Source: an archaeon | Lineage (GTDB): Archaea; Nanobdellota; Nanobdellia; SCGC-AAA011-G17; PNOQ01 | Assembly: GCA_018671245.1 (NCBI GenBank) | Contig: JABHIB010000008.1 | Location: 70,284-111,755 of the forward strand | DNA: 41,472 bases | Direction of reading: 5' to 3' | Part shown: piece after piece, positions 16,679 to 24,915 of the stretch | How the letters are laid out: each line of letters starts with the position of its first letter | How positions within the stretch are numbered: position 1 is the first letter of the stretch | The notes under the pieces: generated by a model | What the model was told of the DNA's origin: nothing | What the model saw: the letters and a program-made list of their open reading frames with translations, nothing else | Database searches by the model: none | Program-made: the position numbers and the translations under genes

Positions 16679-17797
16679 CTACTCTAAAACGTATATCTCT
16701 CTTTCAATCTTACTTTTTTGATCTGCATAAACTAGAGGAAATTTGATTTCGCTTCCCAGGTCAGCAATCTTAAAATTTGCAGTTTCCAACATAGAATCAA
16801 AATCAAATTTTACTTTTTTCTTATTATTTACTCTAAAAACTGGAACAATTAAAACAAGCTTTCTACCAGATCTAAGAATTGGACGTAAACTCTTTAAAAA
16901 GTCCGAATACAGAACCTCAAGCTCCCTAGATATTTTAAGTGCTTCAATATTAGTAGGATTATTTTTAAGAAAAGGTCCCATATAAGGTTCACTAGCAACA
17001 GCATCAACCGAACCCCTACTAAAGTAACTAGCAAGATTTGTAGCGTTCCCCTTAAATAATCTAAAACCTTTCTTGATATTATAATGTTTATTTATCCAAT
17101 CACAATTTTTTTGACTAATCTTTGCACTCTTCTCATCTATATCAACTCCAACAACATTAGAACCTATTAGCATAGCTTCTTGCAAAATTACCCCAGTTCC
17201 ACAAAAAGGATCCAATAATAATTCATCTTTCTTAACTTGAGACAAATTAACTAAAATTTTAGATAATCTGATAGAAGTATTTTTCATGAAATCATTTACA
17301 GGCCTTTCCAAATCTCTTTTTTTGTACTCTGATGGATTTGAACGAGCAACAACTTTAGCAACATACCGACCATATAACAAAAACTCGAGCATATCTCCAC
17401 TAACATCTCTAGGATCCAAAGTTTTATTTGATCGTTTTTTATATTGTGCCCTTATTTTTTGTTCCTTAAACCACTTTTTAAGATAAACCTCAAAATCATT
17501 CCTTAAATAATCATCACCATAAGAACTCATACCATATTTTATATTTGATTTAAACCCATCATAAGGCATTAAGTCATTAAAATCTCCTTCAGAAATAACT
17601 ATTCCGATTTTAACACAACCTCCAAGATCAGATATAATTTTATTAACCTTAAACTCTTTTTCGTTTAATAAGAATACAGCAACCTCTTTATTATGCCCTT
17701 TAATTTCATAAACCATATTTCTAGAAATAAAATATGAAACTATCTCAGCAAATGACAATTCAGGATCCCTACCAAATACGAATATATACTCTCTCAT
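16679..17797 (-). CDS. THUMP/Trm11-TrmG10-type tRNA guanine-N2 methyltransferase
   Basis: 372 residues. The N-terminal ~150 residues fit a ferredoxin-like plus THUMP module for tRNA binding. The Rossmann methyltransferase core has motif I LLDPFCGTG (residues 194-202) for S-adenosylmethionine and GVDID. Motif IV reads S-E-P-Y-M-G-P (269-275), with Glu-Pro-Tyr in place of the common (D/N)PPY, as in the Trm11/Trm-G10 group. Likely makes m2G or m2,2G at tRNA position 10. It shares a 39-base promoter region with the gene at 17837. Confidence 0.87.
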   Translation of the reverse strand: MREYIFVFGRDPELSFAEIVSYFISRNMVYEIKGHNKEVAVFLLNEKEFKVNKIISDLGGCVKIGIVISEGDFNDLMPYDGFKSNIKYGMSSYGDDYLRNDFEVYLKKWFKEQKIRAQYKKRSNKTLDPRDVSGDMLEFLLYGRYVAKVVARSNPSEYKKRDLERPVNDFMKNTSIRLSKILVNLSQVKKDELLLDPFCGTGVILQEAMLIGSNVVGVDIDEKSAKISQKNCDWINKHYNIKKGFRLFKGNATNLASYFSRGSVDAVASEPYMGPFLKNNPTNIEALKISRELEVLYSDFLKSLRPILRSGRKLVLIVPVFRVNNKKKVKFDFDSMLETANFKIADLGSEIKFPLVYADQKSKIEREIYVLE

Positions 17798-17836
17798 TTT
17801 AAATAATTTTAAATATATTAGTCTTACTCCTATATT
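17798..17836. promoter_or_regulatory. 39-base divergent promoter region
   Basis: Only 39 bases separate two start codons. ttttaaatatat (17808-17819) is correctly placed for a leaderless transcript from 17837. The opposite strand has an overlapping TATA-like run ending near 17824 for the methyltransferase at 17797. TBP binding in one direction should hinder the other. Confidence 0.45.
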
Positions 17837-18544
17837 ATGAAAAAAATTCTGTGTTTAATAATCTTATGTTTTTTTATGATTTCATCAGTTAGTGCATGGA
17901 ACTGGCAAACACACAAATCAATAGTCCAAAAGATATATTATTCTGTTCCAAGAGAACTACAAGGAGATCTAGATTTAGAATTAATGGAAATAGGTTCAAT
18001 AGCTCCAGATAAAGATTTTCATGACCAAAGACTACACCATTATCCTCCCTCATACAATAAAACCTTATTTTGGTTAAATAAATTAGAACAATCTCTATTG
18101 ATAAAAGACTATGAAAATGCTAGTTATGCTTTTGGAGTCGCCACACATTACATCTCGGATTCATTTGTATCCCCACACAACATAAAGGGAGAAAATCCGA
18201 ATGACCATTCCAAATTTGAAAGGCAGGTTTCAACAATACAAACAAAATGTGAAAAAAATGATTATGAATTGAATAATTCACTTTACATTGCCTCGCAAAA
18301 TAGTAAAGATTGGGAACCTTGGTTAAACTCAAAAAAACCAGAAATACCTCAGGCAGAATTAGAACAAACAATGAAATTAATTTATTCGGTAGCTCTAACA
18401 GAATTTAATACGACTTGTAATGAAAGAAAAACAGAATTCATACAAGAAAAATATAATCTGGGAAATAAAACAAAAACCTATTTAATTATGATATTATTAA
18501 TAGGAATAATATATAATATAAAAAAAATAAAAAAGGAAGTTTAA
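17837..18544 (+). CDS. Secreted zinc-dependent phospholipase C/S1-P1-like protein
   Basis: 235 residues. Signal peptide (ILCLIILCFFMISSVSA) ends just before W21; in this fold the mature N-terminal Trp is itself a zinc ligand. Further candidate ligands are H26 (NWQTH), D58, H67/H68 and H104-x3-D108 with H114 in ATHYISDSFVSPHN, the hallmark of the family. The C terminus adds a transmembrane helix (YLIMILLIGIIYNI), so the enzyme would stay on the cell surface. Substrate could be phospholipid phosphodiester or nucleic acid. The stop overlaps that of the convergent gene. Confidence 0.8.
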   Translation: MKKILCLIILCFFMISSVSAWNWQTHKSIVQKIYYSVPRELQGDLDLELMEIGSIAPDKDFHDQRLHHYPPSYNKTLFWLNKLEQSLLIKDYENASYAFGVATHYISDSFVSPHNIKGENPNDHSKFERQVSTIQTKCEKNDYELNNSLYIASQNSKDWEPWLNSKKPEIPQAELEQTMKLIYSVALTEFNTTCNERKTEFIQEKYNLGNKTKTYLIMILLIGIIYNIKKIKKEV

Positions 18545-18861
18545 ACACACTCCCATTCATTGCTATCTTGTCTCCAAACTCCATCACATTCTATCTGAAT
18601 TGAAATCCATCCGATTTTACAATCTAATACATCAGGATAAAGATTTGACGGACGCGCCAGTCCTGCTCTCCTATTACAGTCCCCAACATACCATGCATTA
18701 GGATTCCAAGCATCAGTCTCCATAACAGCATCAGAAGAACTAGAACCTAAATCCTTAGCCCTATTATATTTACTATTTTGTACAGCATCTGTGCCAACTA
18801 AACCAAATATTCCAGAGATTATAACTGCAATAACAATACCAATAATTACATTCTTTTGCAT
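18541..18861 (-). CDS. Small surface-anchored protein, strong ribosome-binding site
   Basis: 106 residues: N-terminal anchor (VIIGIVIAVIISGIFGLVG) then a small ectodomain rich in Trp with four Cys (VGDCNRR, VLDCKIG, IECDG, WECV) that could form two disulfides. No family recognised. The upstream sequence has GGGGAGGTGA five bases before the ATG and a TATA element near 18914-18925, predicting a leader of about 35 bases and abundant product. Confidence 0.75.
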   Translation of the reverse strand: MQKNVIIGIVIAVIISGIFGLVGTDAVQNSKYNRAKDLGSSSSDAVMETDAWNPNAWYVGDCNRRAGLARPSNLYPDVLDCKIGWISIQIECDGVWRQDSNEWECV

Positions 18862-18913
18862 TTTTCACCTCCCCTTTAAATTTTAACTAAACTTAATAAC
18901 ATAATTTTATGTA

Positions 18914-18925
18914 CATATATAAAAC
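18914..18925 (-). promoter_or_regulatory. TATA box of the small surface protein gene
   Basis: On the minus strand gttttatatatg, about 58 bases before ATG 18861; the leader ends in the strong GGGGAGGTGA site. Confidence 0.5.
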
Positions 18926-18935
18926 TTCCCAAAAA

Positions 18936-19826
18936 TTAAATGTTCTTGAAAACTAATTGGCCAGAAACATTATCATTCAAATATTTTTCAGCTTTTTTAG
19001 CTAACTGCCCCTTACTCAAAAATAACACAGGTAATTTTTTTGATCTTGCTTCATCAACAGAGGCAATTAAATCTGCATCAGTCACAGTTTTTTTATCCTT
19101 AAATTTAACAAAATATCTAAGAGAACCTATCTTGGATGGAAGGTCTACAACAAAATTTAATTCCTTATTCTTCCTAACAACATCTTGAGATATAACATAC
19201 ATCTCATTTTCAGAAAAGAAGTTATTAATATCTCCAACACCTGTATCTACCTTACTAACTGGTAAACTTTCTTTAGGTTTAGATACTTCGGAAACTTCTT
19301 CGTTCTTATTAGAATCTTCTTCTTCTTTTTTAACCGGAATATTCATCTCTCTCTGATCTTCAGAACTATCACTCTTCTTTCCACTAATTATCTCTTTTAT
19401 TCTATCCTTAGCATCATCATTAGAAGATAAATACCATTTCCAAAAAAGCTCATATTCCTTACCTAATTTGACATTTAAAGGAATAGCAAAATCTTTCAGA
19501 CTTCTTCTTAAACTAATCCTATGTTCAGAGATTGCAGTTTTATCTCTTATAACAACACTATTTTTCAAAGATTCATACACTTCTTTGTCCTCGACACTTA
19601 AAAATTTGGAAAGATCTTGAAGTTTCTCCTCCTGTCCAGAAATATAATATAATGGAGATCCACCTTTCTTAATATTAGTCACTAAAACTTGTTTATTTTC
19701 AGCCAATTCAGATAAAATTGCACTCGAAAGAAGAATATTTGTATTTATTTCTTTAGCAAGTTGAGCTGGCAAAATCGGCCCTTCTCTCTTTACAAAACTT
19801 AAAGCAGAAAATCTATCGTCTCCCAT
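18936..19826 (-). CDS. Winged-helix protein with a possible degenerate restriction-endonuclease-like domain
   Basis: 296 residues. Residues 1-70 fit a winged helix (GPILPAQLAKEINTN, then SAILSELAENKQVLV and a wing). Residues 150-210 are an acidic/Lys disordered linker. The last ~85 residues (ELNFVVDLPSKIG, LRYFVKFKDK, LPVLFLSKGQLAKKA) look like the beta-sheet core of an endonuclease-like fold, but the expected ExK position reads V-K-F-K, so cleavage is doubtful. Probably a DNA-associated cytoplasmic protein. A TATA-like element 27 bases upstream gives a leaderless start. Domain assignment at the C terminus is tentative. Confidence 0.65.
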   Translation of the reverse strand: MGDDRFSALSFVKREGPILPAQLAKEINTNILLSSAILSELAENKQVLVTNIKKGGSPLYYISGQEEKLQDLSKFLSVEDKEVYESLKNSVVIRDKTAISEHRISLRRSLKDFAIPLNVKLGKEYELFWKWYLSSNDDAKDRIKEIISGKKSDSSEDQREMNIPVKKEEEDSNKNEEVSEVSKPKESLPVSKVDTGVGDINNFFSENEMYVISQDVVRKNKELNFVVDLPSKIGSLRYFVKFKDKKTVTDADLIASVDEARSKKLPVLFLSKGQLAKKAEKYLNDNVSGQLVFKNI

Positions 19827-19858
19827 GTAATGAGGAACTCAAACTAATTATAAAAACT

Positions 19859-20389
19859 TTATGGTTTGATCCAACCTATTTCATAGTAGGTCACATCTTC
19901 TTCATTATCAACTATTCCAAGAAGCAATTTTTTCCTAGTACTATGTGCAACCCTATTTTTAGCAGCAAAGTCATACCAAGTAAGAGCATCACTCTCATAA
20001 ACTGGGTACACAATCCAAGTAGCATGCCCCTCTCCAGGTTTAACACCCCTATCATAAACTCTGAAATCTGCACCAAATTTTAAAGCAGTTTTAACAATAT
20101 AACCCCTAGATCTTAGATCCTTAAATACGCAATATCTTGCCCAAAAATTAGGATCAGATTTTCTAGATTTCTTAACGAAACTATCAAAACTAATTTTTTT
20201 ACCATTACCATCCAAGATATCTAATTTATCAGTTTCAAGAAGATATAGTGCTTCAAGAGAACTATATTTAACCTTATCTTTTTTTACCTCGCCAAATCTA
20301 CCTTTGTCATATAACTTTTTAGCAAGATTGCCAAACTCGGCAGAAATATTCTCAATACTGAACAATCCAGATATTTTCTCTATCTTCAT
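19859..20389 (-). CDS. endA: tRNA-splicing endonuclease
   Basis: 176 residues, the size of the homotetrameric archaeal enzyme that cuts introns at bulge-helix-bulge structures. Catalytic triad Y112 (RVYDRG), H122 (GEGHATW) and K153 or K154 (HSTRKKLLLGIVD) is complete. The C-terminal beta strand (VTYYEIGWI) for dimer contact is present. Divergent from RNase Z across 51 bases, so two tRNA-maturation nucleases are transcribed back to back. Confidence 0.95.
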   Translation of the reverse strand: MKIEKISGLFSIENISAEFGNLAKKLYDKGRFGEVKKDKVKYSSLEALYLLETDKLDILDGNGKKISFDSFVKKSRKSDPNFWARYCVFKDLRSRGYIVKTALKFGADFRVYDRGVKPGEGHATWIVYPVYESDALTWYDFAAKNRVAHSTRKKLLLGIVDNEEDVTYYEIGWIKP

Positions 20390-20409
20390 AGATTAATTAA
20401 AAACAAAAA

Positions 20410-20420
20410 TTATTTAAAAA
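20410..20420 (+). promoter_or_regulatory. TATA box of the RNase Z gene
   Basis: ttatttaaaaa centred 26 bases before ATG 20441, so leaderless. The same AT-rich segment may help the divergent endA promoter. Confidence 0.5.
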
Positions 20421-20440
20421 CCTTTTGATAAATCCAATAC

Positions 20441-21343
20441 ATGAAATTAACATTTTTAGGAACTTCATCAATGATTCCAACAAAGGATAGAAATCCGAGT
20501 AGTATACTTTTAACAGATAGAAATGAAAATATCCTAATAGATTGTGGAGAAGGAACTCAAAGACAACTAAGAAAAATAGGAGTTAGTCCTACAAAAATAA
20601 CAAAGATATTAATTACTCATTGGCATGGAGACCATATTTTAGGACTTCCTGGAATGATACAAACAATTGCAGCTGCAGAATATGATAAAACTTTAGAAAT
20701 ATTTGGACCAAAGGGAACAAAAAAATTTATGAAACAGATAATTGAACTATTTTTAAGCAAAAGAATCTTAAAATTAAAATTAGAAATAAAAGAACTAAAA
20801 GGATCTGGAAATTTCTATGAAACAGAGGATTATTACTTAGCTTCAAAAAATCTAAAACATACAATGCCAGTAATTGGATATTCATTTATTCAAAAAGATA
20901 AAAGAAATATAAATCTAGATTATACAAAAAAATTTGGATTAGTTAAAGACCCTATATTAAAAAAACTAAAAGAGGGAAAAACAATATCTTACAAAGGAAA
21001 TAAAATTTCCCCAAAAGATGCAACTATTTTAAAGAAAGGTAAAAAAGTTTCAATAATAACAGATACAGAATACTTCAAAGATATATCAAAATTTGTTAAA
21101 AACTCAGACATACTTATTTGTGAATCAACATTTGAAAAAAGTTTGAAAGAAAAAGCAAAGGAATACAAACATATGACTTCAGAAGATGCTGCAACAGTAG
21201 CAAAAGAAGCGAATGTTAAAAAATTATTTTTAACTCATTTTGGACAAAGATATAAAACAACAACAAAACTAGAAAAAGAAGCAAAAAAAATATTCCCCAA
21301 CACTAAAGCTGCGGAAGATTTCTTAGAAATAAAAAAATTATAA
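20441..21343 (+). CDS. rnz: Ribonuclease Z (tRNA 3' processing)
   Basis: 300 residues, short-form RNase Z that removes the 3' trailer of pre-tRNAs. Metal site H60-W-H62-G-D64-H65, MIPTKDRNPSS at the N terminus, later His in LKHTMPVIGY, Asp in ITDTEYF, and the HFGQRY end motif are all present, in contrast to the related protein at the left edge. The tRNA here lacks an encoded CCA, so RNase Z plus CCA addition is needed. It ends by overlapping the convergent gene by six bases (TTATAA). Confidence 0.95.
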   Translation: MKLTFLGTSSMIPTKDRNPSSILLTDRNENILIDCGEGTQRQLRKIGVSPTKITKILITHWHGDHILGLPGMIQTIAAAEYDKTLEIFGPKGTKKFMKQIIELFLSKRILKLKLEIKELKGSGNFYETEDYYLASKNLKHTMPVIGYSFIQKDKRNINLDYTKKFGLVKDPILKKLKEGKTISYKGNKISPKDATILKKGKKVSIITDTEYFKDISKFVKNSDILICESTFEKSLKEKAKEYKHMTSEDAATVAKEANVKKLFLTHFGQRYKTTTKLEKEAKKIFPNTKAAEDFLEIKKL

Positions 21344-21571
21344 TTTCTCATATATCTTAAATATTACAATCAAAACTTCCAGATATAATCTAAATATCAA
21401 TAAAATCAAAGGTACAATCAATAATGCCGAAAAAATATATTTAGGATCATATGCAATCGCTGCAATCGCTCCAAAAAAACAAAGGAACATAAGAACTACC
21501 CAATATATTTGGATTACTTTGGGCGCTATAAGTTTTTCAAAATTCCAAAACGTTGCTTTCTTTTTTTTCAT
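21338..21571 (-). CDS. DUF4282-like small membrane protein
   Basis: 77 residues from the ATG at 21571, chosen because GGGAGGTGA ends four bases before it; a longer frame to 21634 would overlap the upstream gene and lacks such a site. The sequence FWNFEKLIAPKVIQIYW, two transmembrane segments and the end LILLIFRLYLEVLIVIFKIYE follow the DUF4282 pattern. Function unknown. It follows the histidine phosphatase gene and is probably co-transcribed. Confidence 0.8.
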   Translation of the reverse strand: MKKKKATFWNFEKLIAPKVIQIYWVVLMFLCFFGAIAAIAYDPKYIFSALLIVPLILLIFRLYLEVLIVIFKIYEKL

Positions 21572-21599
21572 TTTCACCTCCCTTATAACTTTTATCAAA

Positions 21600-22175
21600 T
21601 TAACACTTAATCTCATATTCAAAAAATTCATCATAAGGATTTTCTAAAGACATCATTTCTTTAACACTCAATTTTTCAAAATATTTACGAAAAGGCCTCA
21701 TAGAATTACCATGTGCAGACACCGCAACATTAACTTTATCTTTCTTAATCATCTTTATTATATCCTTAACAAAAGAATTGACCCTCTTTTCAACCATTTC
21801 TATACTCTCGCCCTTTGGATATTTAGAACGATAGTCCCTATGATAAAAATCAAATTTCTCAATACCATTCTCAGAAATATACTTTTTATGAGAAATGCCC
21901 TGGACCACTCCATAATTCCTCTCTATCATCCTATCATCTACTAATACTACATTGCACTCAGGATGAAATTTAAGAACCTCTTTCAGAGTATTCTTAGATC
22001 TACTTAGCCTTGTATGATATGCGACATCAATTTCTTTGCCCTTCAACTGTTTAGCAACCATTCTGGCCTGCTTACAACCAAGAGGAGTTAACTTAGAATC
22101 TTTCCATCCAGTAAAGATTTTATCACGATTATAAAAAGTCTGGCCATGCCTAAAAAGATATATACTTTTTTTCAT
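21600..22175 (-). CDS. Histidine phosphatase / cofactor-dependent phosphoglycerate mutase-like
   Basis: 191 residues. Phosphoacceptor H10 in LFRHGQT with R9, an E-R-N-Y-G motif around E85, and second catalytic H155 in SAHGNSMR. The Y-N motif after RHGQT and the FTGWKDSKLTPLG segment resemble bacterial-type dPGM (GpmA), but the protein is shorter than the usual ~230-250 residues. Glycolytic mutase or a general phosphatase are both possible. Leaderless promoter inferred from ttttaatattc near 22200 on the minus strand. Confidence 0.87.
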   Translation of the reverse strand: MKKSIYLFRHGQTFYNRDKIFTGWKDSKLTPLGCKQARMVAKQLKGKEIDVAYHTRLSRSKNTLKEVLKFHPECNVVLVDDRMIERNYGVVQGISHKKYISENGIEKFDFYHRDYRSKYPKGESIEMVEKRVNSFVKDIIKMIKKDKVNVAVSAHGNSMRPFRKYFEKLSVKEMMSLENPYDEFFEYEIKC

Positions 22176-22254
22176 AATTCAAATTTTGATTTAGAATATT
22201 AAAAATCTTTCCATTACAATAAATTTTATAAGTCCAATTAAATTTCTACAATGA

Positions 22255-22875
22255 ATGGCTGATAAAAATAATATCATAACTTATGAAAATCTCTACAATA
22301 TCTTAAGAAAAGAGAAACAAAATCAAGAATTACAAGAGCTTAAAGAGACATTCTATAATGAAGTTATGGCCTATATAGAAGAAAAGAAAGAAATCTTAGA
22401 ATCCCAACAAAAAAAAGAGAGCATATTTACAACAATAGAAGTACAAAAGACAAAAAAACAATTGGAAAATATTTTCAAAATATTAAAAGAACTTTATGAA
22501 AAAAGAGAAAATAAGATAATTTACTTAGCACTATTAAATTCAAAAACAAATGAAGAAACAAATGAAGAATCATTTATGTTGGAAAGAGAACTAGAACTCT
22601 ATGAATCTTTGAAAAAAGTATTGGATAATTCGAGAAATAGCATATTCGACAGTATAATTAATGGGAATAAGCAAGAAGATATAGAACCAAAAGATTTAAA
22701 AGTTGAGAAAATGCCTAAAAATTCGAAAAAGATCACTATATTAAAGCCAATTGAAAGCTTTGTTGATACAAATCTTAAAACAAGAGGCCCATTCAAAAAA
22801 GAAGATATGGCGATCTTACCTGAAGAGATTGCAGAATTATTAATATCAAAGAACATTGCAAAGGAAATAAGATGA
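22255..22875 (+). CDS. GINS complex subunit (Gins51-like)
   Basis: 206 residues. N-terminal helical A domain starting ITYENLYNILRKEKQNQELQ, long charged middle, then a small beta-rich B domain at the C terminus (SFVDTNLKTRGPFKKEDMAILPEEIAELLI), the order typical of archaeal Gins51. The GINS complex activates MCM helicase and binds GAN/RecJ in archaea. It heads the operon with eL42, eS27, aIF2alpha and Nop10 and overlaps eL42 by four bases (ATGA). An out-of-frame ATG at 22251, closed after three codons, precedes ATG 22255; TATA near 22223-22231 points to a transcript start close to both. Confidence 0.88.
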   Translation: MADKNNIITYENLYNILRKEKQNQELQELKETFYNEVMAYIEEKKEILESQQKKESIFTTIEVQKTKKQLENIFKILKELYEKRENKIIYLALLNSKTNEETNEESFMLERELELYESLKKVLDNSRNSIFDSIINGNKQEDIEPKDLKVEKMPKNSKKITILKPIESFVDTNLKTRGPFKKEDMAILPEEIAELLISKNIAKEIR

Positions 22876-23183
22876 AAGTACCGAAACTAAAAAAATCAAA
22901 TTGTGTGCATTGTAAAAAACATACAGATCATAAGGTATCAACTGCAAAAACAGGTGGTAAAAGGGGAGCACTTAAGCGTGGTTCAATTCAGAGAGCAAAA
23001 AAAAGAGGACTAGGAGTAGGTTGTGGAAATCTTGGTAAGTACGGTTCAAAGGGCGCACAAAGCTCATGGAAAAGATATGGTGTCAAAACTAGTAAAAAAG
23101 AAGATTTAAAATTAACTTGTAAAGAATGTAATAAATCAAAATTGGCAAGAATGCCAAGATCAAAGAAGGTGACTCTAGAATAA
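22872..23183 (+). CDS. rpl44e: Ribosomal protein eL42 (L44e)
   Basis: 103 residues. Zinc ribbon from C11/C14 and C83/C86, with the central basic GGKRGALKRGSIQRAKKRG typical of the family, which sits at the ribosomal E site. Translationally coupled to Gins51 through ATGA and followed by eS27 after one base. Confidence 0.97.
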   Translation: MKVPKLKKSNCVHCKKHTDHKVSTAKTGGKRGALKRGSIQRAKKRGLGVGCGNLGKYGSKGAQSSWKRYGVKTSKKEDLKLTCKECNKSKLARMPRSKKVTLE

Positions 23184-23184
23184 A

Positions 23185-23370
23185 ATGGTAGAACAAAAAG
23201 AACCTAAAAGTAAATTTATAAGAATACGTTGTACAAAATGCAAAAATGAACAAATAGTGTTCAGCAAAGCTACGAGCGAAATAAAATGTCTAGTTTGTGA
23301 AGAAACGCTAGCAACACCTACAGGGGGAAAAGTAAATATTACTGCTAACGTCCTGGAGGTCCTAGATTAG
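23185..23370 (+). CDS. rps27e: Ribosomal protein eS27
   Basis: 61 residues, zinc-binding small-subunit protein with C16/C19 and C35/C38 (RCTKCKN and CLVCEE), then TPTGGKV, the conserved family end. The aIF2alpha ATG follows the TAG stop directly. Confidence 0.97.
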   Translation: MVEQKEPKSKFIRIRCTKCKNEQIVFSKATSEIKCLVCEETLATPTGGKVNITANVLEVLD

Positions 23371-24147
23371 ATGTTTTATAAAAAGAAAGAAATCCCTAAA
23401 GAAGGAGAAATAGTTCTTTGTACAGTTAAGAAAATCACATATCATTCAGTATTTCTAAAATTAGATGAATACAATAACCTTGAAGGTATGATGCATATAT
23501 CGGAAATAGCTCCAGGTAGAATAAGGACAATTAGAGATTATGTAAAAGAAGGGAAAAAAGTAGTTTGTAAAGTATTAAGAATAAATAAAATAACAAGAAA
23601 TATCGAACTTTCGCTAAGAAGAGTGAATAAAATGCAGAGAATTAACAAATCTGCAGAATGCAAACAAGAACAAAAAGCAGAAAAACTATTAGAGTTTGTT
23701 GGAAAAGAATTAAAAAAAGATATAGAATATATGTATAAAGAAGCAGGTTATGAATTAATCTCAAAATACGGTTCACTAAACGAAGCATTTCAAGACTTTG
23801 TATTAGATAAAGATCAAATTAATGAACTAGAAATAAAAAAAGAAATATCAGATGTATTAATTAAAACAGTTATAGAAAGAATAAAACCAAAAGAAGTTCA
23901 AGTAAAGGGAGTATTAACTATAACTCTAAACACTGAAGACGGAGTAGATACAGTAAAAAAAGTTTTAACAGATTCACAAAAAGGCGCAATAAGAATAATA
24001 TATATGGGTGCACCGCAATATCAAATCACTGTAACAGCTTCAGATTATAAGATTGCTGAAGAAATTTTAGAAAATGCCACAGAAACTATACTAAAAAAAA
24101 TAAAGAATGCCGGAGGAACTGGCGAATTTATTCAAGAAAAAAATTAA
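23371..24147 (+). CDS. Translation initiation factor aIF2, alpha subunit
   Basis: 258 residues. N-terminal S1/OB domain (EIVLCTVKKITYHSVFLKLDE, EGMMHISEIAPGRI), helical middle and C-terminal alpha-beta domain (VKGVLTITLNTEDGVDTVKKVL) that binds the gamma subunit. aIF2 delivers initiator tRNA and the alpha subunit can protect mRNA 5' ends. The position eL42-eS27-aIF2alpha-Nop10 is canonical for archaea. Confidence 0.96.
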   Translation: MFYKKKEIPKEGEIVLCTVKKITYHSVFLKLDEYNNLEGMMHISEIAPGRIRTIRDYVKEGKKVVCKVLRINKITRNIELSLRRVNKMQRINKSAECKQEQKAEKLLEFVGKELKKDIEYMYKEAGYELISKYGSLNEAFQDFVLDKDQINELEIKKEISDVLIKTVIERIKPKEVQVKGVLTITLNTEDGVDTVKKVLTDSQKGAIRIIYMGAPQYQITVTASDYKIAEEILENATETILKKIKNAGGTGEFIQEKN

Positions 24148-24148
24148 G

Positions 24149-24307
24149 ATGGCATTAAAAATATTTAAATGTGGAACTTGTGAAAATTATACATTGAAGA
24201 AAACTTGTTCTAAATGCAATAAAAAAACAGATAATCCAAAACCTGCAAAATTTTCTCCAGAAGATAAATTTGGAAAGTATAGAAGATTAGCAAAAAAAGA
24301 AAAATAA
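24149..24307 (+). CDS. nop10: H/ACA RNP protein Nop10
   Basis: 52 residues. The zinc ribbon has C8, C11, C20 and C23; the C-terminal FSPEDKFGKYRRLAK is the family helix that binds Cbf5 (encoded at 5475). The ATG at 24149 directly follows the aIF2alpha stop; a longer frame from 24107 inside aIF2alpha is not needed. Confidence 0.95.
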   Translation: MALKIFKCGTCENYTLKKTCSKCNKKTDNPKPAKFSPEDKFGKYRRLAKKEK

Positions 24308-24351
24308 TTCTAAAACCATAATATTTTAAGGTTAAATTAATAACAAATACT

Positions 24352-24915
24352 ATGAATGAAGTAGAACTAGTAAAAAATACAGAAATCTGTAAAAATTGTA
24401 AGAATATAGTTGTAGGAAAAGGGAATATAAACTCTAAAATTTTATTTGTAGGTGAAGCTCCAGGGAAAAACGAGGATGAGCAAGGAATCCCATTTGTTGG
24501 AGCTGCAGGAAAAAACCTGGACCTTTTATTAAAAGGGGCAAACTTAGATCTAACAGATATTTATATAACAAACATTTTGAAATGTAGGCCACCAAAAAAC
24601 AGAGATCCTACAATTATTGAAATTGAGGCCCATACTCCTTGGCTATTAAAACAGATAAAAGAGATGAGGCCCGAAGTAATCTGCTCACTGGGAAATTATG
24701 CAACAAAATTCTTTTTAGCACTAGGTAAAGTAGACAAAATGAAATCCCAACCGGGAATATCAAAAGTTCATGGAAAACCTAAAAATATAGAAATTGATGG
24801 AATTAAAATTAAACTGATTCCCTTATTTCATCCAGCAGCAATAATCTATAATAGATCATTAATAAATGAATGGAAAAAGGATTTAGAAATAATTAAATCC
24901 GAAATAAAATATTAA
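24352..24915 (+). CDS. Family 4 uracil-DNA glycosylase with an altered iron-sulfur ligand
   Basis: 187 residues. Motif GEAPGKNEDEQGIPFVGAAG and the C-terminal HPAAIIYNRSL identify the thermophile-type (family 4) glycosylase that removes uracil from DNA. C13/C16 (EICKNC) and C78 (KCRPP) match three of the four cluster cysteines, but the usual fourth Cys in the helix before PWLLKQI is His94 (EIEAHTPW). C111 nearby might substitute. Separate leaderless promoter (attttaaggt near 24327). Its stop overlaps the convergent lipoprotein gene (TTAA). Confidence 0.9.
   Translation: MNEVELVKNTEICKNCKNIVVGKGNINSKILFVGEAPGKNEDEQGIPFVGAAGKNLDLLLKGANLDLTDIYITNILKCRPPKNRDPTIIEIEAHTPWLLKQIKEMRPEVICSLGNYATKFFLALGKVDKMKSQPGISKVHGKPKNIEIDGIKIKLIPLFHPAAIIYNRSLINEWKKDLEIIKSEIKY

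Noticed and set aside
21572-21634. Longer start for the DUF4282-like gene
   Set aside because: Extra residues overlap the upstream gene, while GGGAGGTGA sits just before 21571.
24107-24148. Longer Nop10 start inside aIF2-alpha
   Set aside because: Family length and the ATG right after the aIF2-alpha stop support 24149.
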